Origin: an uncultured Lachnospiraceae bacterium
GTDB lineage: Bacteria; Bacillota; Clostridia; Lachnospirales; Lachnospiraceae
Direction: 5' to 3'
DNA length: 7,197 nt
Assembly (NCBI GenBank): GCA_946611525.1
Contig: CAMODS010000063.1
Span: 1-7,197 of the forward strand
Part shown: positions 1 through 6,633 of the stretch, piece by piece
Position numbering within the stretch: position 1 is the first letter of the stretch
Layout of the letters: the number at the start of each line of letters is the position of its first letter
The notes under the pieces: model-generated
The model's database searches: none
What the model was told of the DNA's origin: nothing
What the model saw: only the letters and a program-made list of their open reading frames with translations
Program-made: the position numbers and the translations under genes

Positions 1-159
1 TGTTGTTTCCGTCTCCCCAGAGTCTGTTTCCTCCTGTACTACTGCCGTTTCTGTATCCTCGTATGACTCCTCATCATCAGGGATAAGCATTATGATGATG
101 AATAAAACACCTAATGTAGCCAACGCCACCACAAGGGTGTTTTTTATCTTTTCCCACAT
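1..159 (-). CDS. Membrane-anchored protein of unknown function, N-terminal part only
   Basis: This gene begins at ATG 157-159 on the minus strand and runs off the left edge of the window; 53 codons are visible. The start is set by a GGAGGAAA ribosome site at 164-171, five bases away from the start codon. The protein opens MWEKIKNT, followed by a hydrophobic segment at about residues 8-26 (VVALATLGVLFIIIML). After residue 27 it becomes a strongly acidic, Glu/Asp/Thr/Ser-rich stretch. This looks like a signal anchor or uncleaved signal segment plus an extracellular linker, so I infer a cell-surface or membrane-tethered protein. There is no lipobox cysteine, so it is not a lipoprotein. It starts 24 bases after the flavoprotein gene ends, which suggests co-transcription. 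Any functional domain lies outside the window, and I do not recognise the family. Confidence 0.75.
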   Translation of the reverse strand, partial: MWEKIKNTLVVALATLGVLFIIIMLIPDDEESYEDTETAVVQEETDSGETETT

Positions 160-183
160 GTTATTTCCTCCAAAAAAACAAAG

Positions 184-1548
184 CTATCCCTCTGCTATCC
201 TCCTTGCGACATACACCCCGCTTGCCGAAGCATGGGACAGGGAGTGTGTAATGCCACTTCCGTCGCCTATGATGTAAAGGCCCTTGTGGCAGGACATAAG
301 ATCCTTATCGAGCTCAACCTCCATGTTGTAAAACTTTACCTCAACACCATACAAGAGCGTATCGTCATTTGCCGTACCCGGCGCTATCTTATCCAGGGCA
401 TATATCATCTCCGTGATACCGTCAAGTATGCGCTTGGGAAGAACGAGGCTTAGGTCACCGGCTGCGGCATTTAAAGTCGGCACCGTAAAGGACTCGCTGA
501 TCCTCTCTTCGTTGCTCCTGCGGCCCCTGATAAGGTCACCAAAGCGCTGTACGATAACTCCGCCTCCAAGCATATTACTAAGCTTTGCAATGCTCTCACC
601 ATAACCATTTGAATCCTTGAAGGGCTCGGAAAAATGCTTGGCCACAAGTAACGCAAAGTTTGTATTGTTTGTCTGCTTTGCCGGATCCTCATAGCTGTGT
701 CCGTTGACAGTCACTATACCGTTGGTGTTTTCATTTACCACTTCACCCTTGGGATTCATGCAAAATGTCCTCACCAGATCCTCATATTTAGAAGTGCGGT
801 ATACTATTTTGCTCTCATAAAGCTCATCTGTAAGATGGGCAAAGATCTCGGCCGGAAGCTCGACACGCACACCTATGTCAACCCGGTTGGAATTTGTCTT
901 GATCCCCAGATCGCGGCATACATTTTCCATCCATTTGCTGCCGCTTCTGCCCACGGAAATAACACAGTTTTTAGCCTCATAGCCGGTATCACCGTTGTAC
1001 ACACGATACCCGTCCGGCAGCTTTTCAACCTTATTTATGGGACAGTTAAAGTGAAACTCCACCTTGTCCTTTAAGTAGTCATACAGTCGTGATAGAACCA
1101 CATAGTTGATATCCGTGCCGAGATGACGTACGGAAGCATCCAAAAGATGCAGGCCGTTTTGCAGGCACAGCTTTTTTAAGCTTGATCCGGTGGTGGAATA
1201 AAGCTTTGTACCCTCTCCTCCAAAGGCCAGGTTTATCTTGTCGACGTATTCCATAAGCTCCAGCGCCTTTTTTTTACCGATATATGAATGGAGTGTACCG
1301 CCAAAATCATTGGTGATATTGTACTTTCCATCGGAAAAAGCACCTGCCCCGCCAAATCCGCTCATGATGGAGCAGTTCGCACAGTGAACGCACGACTTGA
1401 CTTTCACCCCGTCAATAGGACATTTGCGTTCATCGAGCTTATTTCCCATTTCAAAAACTGCTATTTTAAGCTCCGGGCGCTTTTCTATCAATTCATAGGC
1501 AGTAAATATGCCTCCGGGTCCCGCTCCGATTATTATTAGATCATACAT
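184..1548 (-). CDS. FAD-dependent NAD(P)-type oxidoreductase, COG2509-like
   Basis: This is a 454-residue cytoplasmic flavoprotein. The N-terminus has the Rossmann dinucleotide-binding motif IIIGAGPGG (G8, G10, G13). A cysteine cluster follows, C43 then C53-x2-C56-x2-C59, directly before SGFGGAGAFSDGK (residues 63-75). That arrangement is what I recall for the uncharacterised FAD-dependent dehydrogenases of COG2509. Near the C-terminus GLYIIGDGSG (about 423-432) is the second FAD-contacting segment. The substrate is unknown. The four cysteines could hold a metal or Fe-S centre or act as a redox disulfide; this is inference. The start is supported by a GGAGGTGA ribosome site at 1555-1562, and an extended -10 promoter lies just upstream. 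Length and both FAD motifs look intact. The small membrane protein gene follows after 24 bases. The family assignment is strong and the exact reaction is unknown. Confidence 0.88.
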   Translation of the reverse strand: MYDLIIIGAGPGGIFTAYELIEKRPELKIAVFEMGNKLDERKCPIDGVKVKSCVHCANCSIMSGFGGAGAFSDGKYNITNDFGGTLHSYIGKKKALELMEYVDKINLAFGGEGTKLYSTTGSSLKKLCLQNGLHLLDASVRHLGTDINYVVLSRLYDYLKDKVEFHFNCPINKVEKLPDGYRVYNGDTGYEAKNCVISVGRSGSKWMENVCRDLGIKTNSNRVDIGVRVELPAEIFAHLTDELYESKIVYRTSKYEDLVRTFCMNPKGEVVNENTNGIVTVNGHSYEDPAKQTNNTNFALLVAKHFSEPFKDSNGYGESIAKLSNMLGGGVIVQRFGDLIRGRRSNEERISESFTVPTLNAAAGDLSLVLPKRILDGITEMIYALDKIAPGTANDDTLLYGVEVKFYNMEVELDKDLMSCHKGLYIIGDGSGITHSLSHASASGVYVARRIAEG

Positions 1549-1577
1549 AGTTTGTCACCTCCCTGAAACATATATCC

Positions 1578-1586
1578 ATTCTAACA
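1578..1586 (-). promoter_or_regulatory. Extended -10 promoter for the FAD oxidoreductase gene
   Basis: On the minus strand TGT precedes TAGAAT (TAGAAT is the complement of 1578-1583; TG-n is at 1584-1586), an extended -10 element. A weak -35 candidate TTGTAT sits 20 bases further upstream, longer than ideal. The spacer is an A/T-rich tract. The predicted transcript start is near 1571, giving a leader of about 22 bases carrying the ribosome site. It lies directly after the chemoreceptor terminator, which is consistent with a new transcription unit. This is a sequence-pattern call only. Confidence 0.42.
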
Positions 1587-1607
1587 TTTTTTTTATAAAA
1601 AGAATAC

Positions 1608-1634
1608 AAAAAAGGCCCCGCGTGGAGGCCTTTT
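1608..1634 (-). terminator. Rho-independent terminator after the chemoreceptor gene
   Basis: AAAAGGCC (1610-1617) and GGCCTTTT (1627-1634) form a perfect 8-bp stem around a 9-base loop; two further CC/GG pairs are possible with a bulged A. Read on the minus strand the hairpin is followed by a run of T's, so it ends the chemoreceptor transcript about 24 bases after its stop codon. The plus-strand side also has T's, so it may work in both directions, but no plus-strand gene is seen here. Confidence 0.85.
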
Positions 1635-1657
1635 CTAATTCATATGGTAACGTTATA

Positions 1658-3436
1658 TCATTCCTGCGTATCAGCATCTTCAAAAGACGCATCCACCTTG
1701 AATCGTCCGACGATCTCCGAAAGTCCCTTGGATGACATATCCACGTTGCTCTGCTGCTCACGGAGTCCCTCAACCGATGTTGCCACGGTATCAGATGTAG
1801 CGGAGAGTTCCTCTGAGGTTGCGGCGTTCTCCTCTGAAAGTGAGGAAAGGTTAGATACAGAATCGCTGATCTCCTTGGTCTTTTTATCCAGATCCGATAC
1901 GCATCCCTCCAGCTTTCCTATAGCATTCTCAGCAACCTCAACGGCGCTTACGATAGCAGTAAAGCTCTCCTTGGTCTGGGAAACTGCTTCATTTTGCTTC
2001 TTGACGTATTCCTTAACTGCCTCACTCTTTTCTGATGCGCTTGCTGTCACGTTGGACAGCTCGTCAATGATAGCATTGATAGTATCAACGTTTTCTTTAG
2101 ACTCATCCGAAAGCTTTCTGATCTCGTCTGCCACTACTGCAAAGCCCTTTCCTGCATCACCTGCTCTTGCAGCCTCGATTGAGGCATTAAGTGAAAGGAG
2201 GTTAGTCTGGTTTGCGATTCCGGAAATAAGCTCTGATGCCTGGGCTATGCGCTCACTTGCAGCACCGATGTCGTCGATGGAACTGAAAATTGCGTTGAAC
2301 TCATCAAGGCTCTTTTCATTTATCCTTGAAAGCTCATCTACTATCTGGTTTCCGTCCTTTGTAACAGCACCGATCTGTGAGCTTGCCTCAGCAAGGTTCT
2401 TTGCTGCTTCTGAGGACTCGGTCATTATCTCTGAAAGAGTACCTACGTTCATGGAGATGTCAGCCACATCCTGTGCCATGTTGGTGCTGGCATTTGCAAG
2501 CTCCGTTGCTGCACTTGACACATCATCCACGCCCTGGGAAGTGGATCTGGTACCCTGTGTCATGTGGTCACTGGCATTTGAAAGCCCGCCGGAAGTATTC
2601 TGCAGTGTGCCTACGATCTCGCGGAGTGCCTTTTGGGTATCATTGAAGGCCTGCTTCATCTTTCCTATCTCATCTGTAGAGTCAACCACAAGATACTCCT
2701 GTGACAGATCGTAGTGTGACAAGTTTACAAGCTTTCCGTAGGTATCCCTGATACCGTTTGCAATCATCCTCATTACATAGGCAGAAAGAATGCTCATGCC
2801 GACAGCTACTATGATAAAAGCGATGATCGACATCATCTCTGTATGCTTAAGGTTGGCTCTGATCTGTGCATTTTCCTTTTCAGCCCATGCCTCTGTTATC
2901 TCCTGTAAGGTATTGAGGTAATCTCTGGCGGTGCTAAAGCTTTCGGAATGGGCTATAAACTGATCCTCCGTAAGAGTATCATTTCCTACATCATAGGTCC
3001 CTTCCCAGGCGCTAAAAGCTGCGTCAAACTCAGCTGCCACCTCCTCAAAGGTCTGTCCGCTTTCGGATTTCACCCCGGTCCACAAGTCTTTATCAGCTTT
3101 TGCTGCCTCAAATGCAGCCTGAGTATTATCAAAGACCTGTTGCTTGTTTTCATTAAAATCATCTATAATCTGCTGCTTTAACTCGTCCGTGAGCCCGGGA
3201 GAATGAGCGTTCTCCATGTTGTATTCCTTGGTGGATGCCTGGAGTGCCTGATAAAAATCCCTGTCAGCGTTGATAAGGTTTGAATTTATGGTATAAAGCC
3301 TGTGATAGTAAACCTCCTCAGCGTCATTATACAGCGAGTTCATCTTATTCAAAAAGAAAAAGGTAAAGATGATCAGGATGATGAGTGACGGTACAGTTGC
3401 AAGTAAAAGTTTTACTCTTACAGATAAGTTTTTCAT
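1658..3436 (-). CDS. Methyl-accepting chemotaxis protein (transmembrane chemoreceptor)
   Basis: This is a 592-residue chemoreceptor that passes ligand signals to the CheA/CheW kinase complex. TM1 is at about 8-30 and a helical extracellular sensor region at about 31-200, resembling four-helix-bundle sensors. TM2 is at about 201-224, followed by a HAMP linker (about 221-275, with DEIG at 255-258) and the long coiled-coil signalling domain. The hairpin tip is clear at about 404-443, with QTNLLSLNASIEAARAGD and GKGFAVVADEIRKLS. The chosen start has an AAGGAGGA ribosome site at 3446-3453, nine bases away. A longer reading from TTG at about 3502 adds 22 polar residues ahead of the signal-anchor and has no ribosome site. 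The C-terminus ends FEDADTQE with no NWETF-type pentapeptide, so no CheR/CheB tether is evident. The ligand cannot be predicted. A terminator follows. Confidence 0.96.
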   Translation of the reverse strand: MKNLSVRVKLLLATVPSLIILIIFTFFFLNKMNSLYNDAEEVYYHRLYTINSNLINADRDFYQALQASTKEYNMENAHSPGLTDELKQQIIDDFNENKQQVFDNTQAAFEAAKADKDLWTGVKSESGQTFEEVAAEFDAAFSAWEGTYDVGNDTLTEDQFIAHSESFSTARDYLNTLQEITEAWAEKENAQIRANLKHTEMMSIIAFIIVAVGMSILSAYVMRMIANGIRDTYGKLVNLSHYDLSQEYLVVDSTDEIGKMKQAFNDTQKALREIVGTLQNTSGGLSNASDHMTQGTRSTSQGVDDVSSAATELANASTNMAQDVADISMNVGTLSEIMTESSEAAKNLAEASSQIGAVTKDGNQIVDELSRINEKSLDEFNAIFSSIDDIGAASERIAQASELISGIANQTNLLSLNASIEAARAGDAGKGFAVVADEIRKLSDESKENVDTINAIIDELSNVTASASEKSEAVKEYVKKQNEAVSQTKESFTAIVSAVEVAENAIGKLEGCVSDLDKKTKEISDSVSNLSSLSEENAATSEELSATSDTVATSVEGLREQQSNVDMSSKGLSEIVGRFKVDASFEDADTQE

Positions 3437-3475
3437 AATTACTGTTCCTCCTTGAAAGTGATGATTAAGTGTTGG

Positions 3476-3489
3476 CTCCCGTCTCCCGT
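3476..3489. repeat. Two perfect tandem copies of CTCCCGT upstream of the chemoreceptor gene
   Basis: CTCCCGT occurs twice without a spacer (3476-3482, 3483-3489) in the 80-base gap between ridA and the chemoreceptor gene. On the transcribed strand this reads ACGGGAG twice and is purine- and G-rich. I see no convincing -10/-35 pair, flagellar sigma-28 type promoter or terminator in the gap. The repeat may be chance, a slippage product, or a protein- or RNA-binding site. Confidence 0.5.
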
Positions 3490-3516
3490 CTTGGTGGCAC
3501 AAACCTCTTTAATGAG

Positions 3517-3888
3517 TCAGACCGTTGCTATAACCTCTACCTCGCACAGAGCACCCTTCGGCAGCGACTGCACACCTACACATGACCTGGCAGGTTTTTC
3601 GGTAAAGTATTTTGCATAGACTTCATTGAATGCTGCAAAATCATTGATGTCCGTAAGAAAGCACAGCGTCTTTACGGCATTTTCCGGCTTGCTTCCCGCG
3701 GCCTCAAGCACTGCCACAAGATTCTCCATTACCTGCTTAGCCTGTTCTTCAATGGTCTCGCCAACGATCTGCCCGGATGCCGGATCAAGAGCGATCTGCC
3801 CGGATGTGTAGACCAACCCGTTTACCACGGTAGCCTGTGAATAAGGCCCTACAGCTGCAGGCGCCTTTTCTGTGTGGATCTTCTCCAT
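3517..3888 (-). CDS. ridA: RidA family enamine/imine deaminase
   Basis: This is a 123-residue cytoplasmic enzyme of the RidA (YjgF/YER057c/UK114) family. It hydrolyses reactive 2-aminoacrylate-type enamine/imine intermediates, released by PLP enzymes such as serine/threonine dehydratase, to 2-ketoacids and ammonia. It is usually a trimer. Family signatures are present: GPYSQA near the N-terminus (Y17), TSGQIALDP (about 28-36), and the C-terminal block KPARSCVGVQSLPKGALCEVE. In that block R101 matches the catalytic arginine (R105 in Salmonella RidA) and E116 the conserved glutamate. The length is typical and nothing is missing. An AGGAGGT ribosome site lies at 3897-3903. The gene lies between the cyclophilin-like gene and the chemoreceptor. 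I see no strong promoter of its own, so some read-through from upstream is possible. Confidence 0.97.
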   Translation of the reverse strand: MEKIHTEKAPAAVGPYSQATVVNGLVYTSGQIALDPASGQIVGETIEEQAKQVMENLVAVLEAAGSKPENAVKTLCFLTDINDFAAFNEVYAKYFTEKPARSCVGVQSLPKGALCEVEVIATV

Positions 3889-3915
3889 TGTCTCATACCT
3901 CCTACAATGATTATT

Positions 3916-3949
3916 AAAAGATAAGCCTAATTATCCGGCTATCACTTTT
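3916..3949 (-). terminator. Probable terminator hairpin after the cyclophilin-like gene
   Basis: An imperfect inverted repeat overlaps the stop codon of the cyclophilin-like gene. AGCC pairs with GGCT, GAT with ATC (one bulged A), and AAAA with TTTT (two bulged bases), around a 9-base loop. On the minus strand it ends in TTTT. It is weaker than the hairpin at 1608-1634 because of the bulges and short U-run, so it may be leaky and let transcription continue into ridA. Confidence 0.5.
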
Positions 3950-4292
3950 AGCCTTCATAAAGCTCTACTGCAATGCTTCCCGGATTAAGAAGATTTTTAA
4001 TCTGTGATTCGGATAATCCGTTTATATGCCCAAGCTTGGTGCAGGACACATCATCCTCTCCGGAAAAGATCACAAGCTTGTCTCCCTGGACCGCTATATC
4101 CCCCGCCTTGGTGATAAGGCTTCTGTCATTTCTCGGTACACTTATGCCCAACCCGCCTGACTGCATCACACCGTTTTTAGAGAGGGAAAGCTTTTTTACA
4201 GATGAAAGCTTGTTCATTATGGCTTTCACGGCTGTCTGGTTTTCCCATTCAATGGGAATGTCTCTGTTTGCTATTTTTATCTTAAGATTCAT
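3948..4292 (-). CDS. Cyclophilin-like fold protein
   Basis: This is a 114-residue soluble protein resembling the small bacterial cyclophilin-like fold family (PF18050 type). The pattern GGLGISVPRND (about 46-56) followed by AGDIAVQGDKLVIFSGE (about 63-79) and TKLGHING (about 85-92) matches the family's GxLGxxLPRND...GDIxLYxGNQxVIFYG...LGKI layout as I recall it. The usual NSWxYT segment is here DDVSCT, so the aromatic positions are lost. Members lack demonstrated prolyl isomerase activity and their role is mostly unknown. I infer no enzymatic function. The start is supported by an AGAGGTAG ribosome site at 4296-4303. A strong promoter sits about 50 bases upstream and a probable terminator hairpin overlaps its stop codon, so it can be expressed as a single gene. 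The fold assignment is from memory of family patterns and is moderately secure. Confidence 0.8.
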   Translation of the reverse strand: MNLKIKIANRDIPIEWENQTAVKAIMNKLSSVKKLSLSKNGVMQSGGLGISVPRNDRSLITKAGDIAVQGDKLVIFSGEDDVSCTKLGHINGLSESQIKNLLNPGSIAVELYEG

Positions 4293-4346
4293 ACCCTACC
4301 TCTTTTGGCACTTTGTCGTAGTAACACATTACCACGCCCAGATCTG

Positions 4347-4376
4347 ATTATAACACGATTTTATCCTATTTCTCAA
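4347..4376 (-). promoter_or_regulatory. Sigma-A type promoter for the cyclophilin-like gene
   Basis: On the minus strand a TTGAGA -35 box (4371-4376) and a perfect TATAAT -10 box (4347-4352) are separated by 18 bases. TG-n directly precedes the -10 (extended -10). The -35 box lies inside the last codons of the preceding oxidoreductase gene, whose stop codon is at 4366-4368. The predicted start is near 4340, giving a leader of roughly 48 bases. Confidence 0.72.
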
Positions 4377-5346
4377 ACGGAAATACTATATTATACTGCT
4401 TCCTTATCTCATCCATCTGTCGCATGATCTCAAGGGTCTCGGCGTGTGGCATCTCCTCGCACTCTATATCACCGTTTTCTATGGCCCTCTTGCACGCAAG
4501 CACCTCATATTCATAACCGGTTATCTGCTTAGGAACTTCCAGGTCTTCCTTTATCTCATACTTGGTACGGTCGGGGGCATACACGGTGATCCTTGAAGGA
4601 TTGTTGATATTTTCCACTGTAATGAAGCCTTCCTTACCGCATATCAGTCCCCTGCGATCCGTCAGAGCATATATAGATGTAAAAAGGCTCGCCATCTTTC
4701 CGTCATTATACTCCACCATCACGTTGTCCTGTCCATCCACACCGGTCTCATGATATACACAGGTGGCGTTAAGCTTTTTGATATCATCACCCAGGACCAT
4801 GCTGGCAAAGTTCAGAGGATATACGGTAAGATCCAAAAGCGCGCCCCCCGCAAGCTCGGGGTTTACCAGGCGGTCATTCATATCTATGCGGTATCCGAGG
4901 TTTGCCGACACAGTGGTTATCTCGCCTATGACGCCCTTTTCTATAAGATCATTTATCATCTTCCTCGAAGGCATGTATCGGGTCCATATAGCCTCCGTTA
5001 GCAAAAGACCTTTCGACTCCGCTAAATCTATCATCTCCTTTGCCTGTGCCTCATTTGCCGCAAAGGCTTTCTCGCAAAGCACGTTTCTGCCGGCATTTAA
5101 TGCTTCAATGGTCCACATGTGATGATGGCTGTGGGGAACGGCGATGTAAATTAGATCAATGTCATCATCCTTTAGCATCTCCTCATACGATCCATATGCT
5201 TTTTTCATGCCCCATTCATTGGCAAACGCCTTTGCCTTATCAATGTTTCTCGAACCTATGGCATAGTTTTCCACATCATCAAGACCTGCTATGGTCTGTG
5301 CCATACTCTGGGCAATGCCCCCTGCTCCTAAAATTCCTACCTTCAT
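4366..5346 (-). CDS. Gfo/Idh/MocA family oxidoreductase, dihydrodiol-dehydrogenase-like
   Basis: This is a 326-residue NAD(P)-dependent oxidoreductase, probably acting on a sugar or other polyol/diol. The N-terminal Rossmann domain (about 1-120) has GAGGIA at 7-12. The signature lysine is in CEKAF (K93; most relatives have EKP). The C-terminal alpha/beta domain carries GGALLDLTVYP (167-177). From memory, mammalian dimeric dihydrodiol dehydrogenase uses H76, H79, K97, D176 and Y180. Here H72, H75, K93, D172 and Y176 keep exactly that spacing, and LLTEAIWTRYMPS (115-127) is also typical of that subgroup. The substrate remains unknown. The ribosome site AAGGAGGG is at 5350-5357, somewhat close to the start. 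The gene follows the aldo/keto reductase by 24 bases, so the two are most likely one operon and may act on related carbonyl/diol substrates. The gene looks intact. Confidence 0.92.
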   Translation of the reverse strand: MKVGILGAGGIAQSMAQTIAGLDDVENYAIGSRNIDKAKAFANEWGMKKAYGSYEEMLKDDDIDLIYIAVPHSHHHMWTIEALNAGRNVLCEKAFAANEAQAKEMIDLAESKGLLLTEAIWTRYMPSRKMINDLIEKGVIGEITTVSANLGYRIDMNDRLVNPELAGGALLDLTVYPLNFASMVLGDDIKKLNATCVYHETGVDGQDNVMVEYNDGKMASLFTSIYALTDRRGLICGKEGFITVENINNPSRITVYAPDRTKYEIKEDLEVPKQITGYEYEVLACKRAIENGDIECEEMPHAETLEIMRQMDEIRKQYNIVFPFEK

Positions 5347-5370
5347 ATTCCCTCCTTTTTTGCAGTCCCT

Positions 5371-6510
5371 CTATGCCCTTCCCAGCTTCACCGCGAAATT
5401 GTGCAACTCATCGGGGATGTGGATCGTCTGAGGGCATACCTTTTCACAGCTATGGCAGGCAATGCAGGACTCAGGCTGCTTGTCGCCATCCACGGAAGCC
5501 AGTGCCATGGGAGCTATAAAATCACCGGATCCGGCCACCATCGCCTCGTTGTATAGCTTAAGCAAAAACGGAATATCCAGATTTTTGGGACAATGCGACA
5601 CACAGTAATGGCACGCGGTACAGGGTACAGTAGTCTTTTTTATCATCTCATCGGCTATATCCAGGATCAGCGCAAATTCTTCATCAGAAAGAGGCTTGTT
5701 TGTCTCATAGGTCTTGATGTTTTCCTTCACCTGATCCATATTTGACATGCCGGAAAGTGTCATGGTAACGCTGGGTATGGATTGTAAGAATCTAAATGCC
5801 CAGGCAGGGACGCCTTCGTCCGGTCTCTTTTCTAAAAGCTTTGCGGTTGCATCCTCAGATAATGTGGCAAGCTGGCCGCCACGCACCGGTTCCATCACCC
5901 ATACAGGAATGCCCCACTCGTCAAGAAGTGCCACCTTCCCCTTTGCATCCTGGAAAATATAGTCAAAATAGTTTAGCTCTATCTGGCAAAACTCCATATC
6001 CTTCCCATATGCATCAAGGAATTTCTTCATGCAGTCAATATCGCCATGGGCAGAAAAACCAAGGTGTTTTATCCTTCCGTTTTTCTTTTGTTCCATGAGA
6101 TAATCATAGATACCGAACTTGGGGTCAAGGTAAGCATCTACATTCATCTCACAAACATTGTGGAAAAGGTAAAAATCGAAATACTCCACCTGGCACTTTT
6201 TAAGCTGCTCTTCAAAGATCTCCTTTACCTTGGGCATGTTAGAAAGATCGTAACCCGGGAACTTTGAAGCAAGGTAGAAATCTTTGCGATCATATTCCTT
6301 TAAGATCTCTCCCACTGCCAGCTCAGAGTTTCCGCCGTGATAACCATAGGCCGTGTCATAGTAATTGATACCTGCCTCCATACAGTAGGCGATCATATCC
6401 TTAGCCTTCGCCTTGTCGATATTACTGTCATCCCCTGAAATGACCGGCAGGCGCATATTTCCCATGCCAAGTGCCGAAAGCTTAAGTCCCTGAAATTCGT
6501 TGTAAATCAT
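5371..6510 (-). CDS. Aldo/keto reductase with C-terminal two-cluster 4Fe-4S ferredoxin domain
   Basis: This is a 379-residue cytoplasmic reductase of the COG1453 type. Residues 1-285 or so form an aldo/keto reductase barrel with the catalytic tetrad D52, Y57, K83 and H117 in the contexts NYYDTAYGY, LASKFP and FYLFHN. The C-terminus carries two ferredoxin motifs, C297-x2-C300-x2-C303-x3-C307-P and C349-x2-C352-x2-C355-x3-C359-P, enough for two 4Fe-4S clusters. The clusters probably pass electrons between the barrel's NAD(P)H/substrate site and a partner; the substrate is not known. The start is supported by an AAGGGGG ribosome site at 6519-6525 and by the MIYNEFQGLKLSALGMG opening typical of the family. 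It is the first gene of a probable two-gene operon with the Gfo/Idh/MocA oxidoreductase and is divergent from the Rrf2 gene. All key residues are present. Confidence 0.95.
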   Translation of the reverse strand: MIYNEFQGLKLSALGMGNMRLPVISGDDSNIDKAKAKDMIAYCMEAGINYYDTAYGYHGGNSELAVGEILKEYDRKDFYLASKFPGYDLSNMPKVKEIFEEQLKKCQVEYFDFYLFHNVCEMNVDAYLDPKFGIYDYLMEQKKNGRIKHLGFSAHGDIDCMKKFLDAYGKDMEFCQIELNYFDYIFQDAKGKVALLDEWGIPVWVMEPVRGGQLATLSEDATAKLLEKRPDEGVPAWAFRFLQSIPSVTMTLSGMSNMDQVKENIKTYETNKPLSDEEFALILDIADEMIKKTTVPCTACHYCVSHCPKNLDIPFLLKLYNEAMVAGSGDFIAPMALASVDGDKQPESCIACHSCEKVCPQTIHIPDELHNFAVKLGRA

Positions 6511-6587
6511 CTGTCATACCCCCTTGTCATACATACATTTCCTGCAAAACACTCAGATTTAACTGAATTTTTGTTGAAACACAACTA

Positions 6588-6617
6588 ATGATAACACGGA
6601 GCGCATTTCAGAATCAA
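6588..6617 (-). promoter_or_regulatory. Probable promoter of the aldo/keto reductase operon
   Basis: On the minus strand TTGATT (complement of 6612-6617) and TATCAT (complement of 6588-6593) are 18 bases apart, with TG-n before the -10. This would start transcription near 6581 and leave a leader of about 70 bases. A rival pair, TTGTGT and TAAATC with 17-base spacing, lies a little downstream. The first is favoured by its extended -10 element. Confidence 0.45.
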
Positions 6618-6633
6618 GAACTGTGTCACATCA

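Noticed and set aside
1644..2714. Long plus-strand open frame (356 codons) opposite the chemoreceptor gene
   Set aside because: It is the antisense shadow of a strongly supported chemoreceptor gene. The translation is Ser/Ala/Leu-rich and repetitive as expected from the complement of a Ser/Ala/Glu-rich coiled coil. I see no ribosome site.
3437..3502. Longer chemoreceptor start at TTG 3502
   Set aside because: It adds 22 polar residues before the signal anchor and has no ribosome site, whereas ATG 3434-3436 has AAGGAGGA at ideal spacing.
3612..3619. TTGCATAG, matching half of the Rrf2 operator
   Set aside because: It is a single half-site inside the ridA coding region with no symmetric partner, so it is best read as chance.
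5040..5519. Plus-strand open frame (159 codons) spanning the junction of the two oxidoreductase genes
   Set aside because: It crosses two well-supported opposite-strand genes and has no family-like motif or ribosome site.
6553..6566. Imperfect palindrome TCAGAT-TT-AACTGA near the aldo/keto reductase leader
   Set aside because: It is short, imperfect and A/T-rich, with no promoter overlap strong enough to call it an operator.
6571..6588. Possible Rex redox-repressor site
   Set aside because: The left half TTGTTG fits, but the right half AACTAA does not match TAACAA well enough for a confident palindrome.
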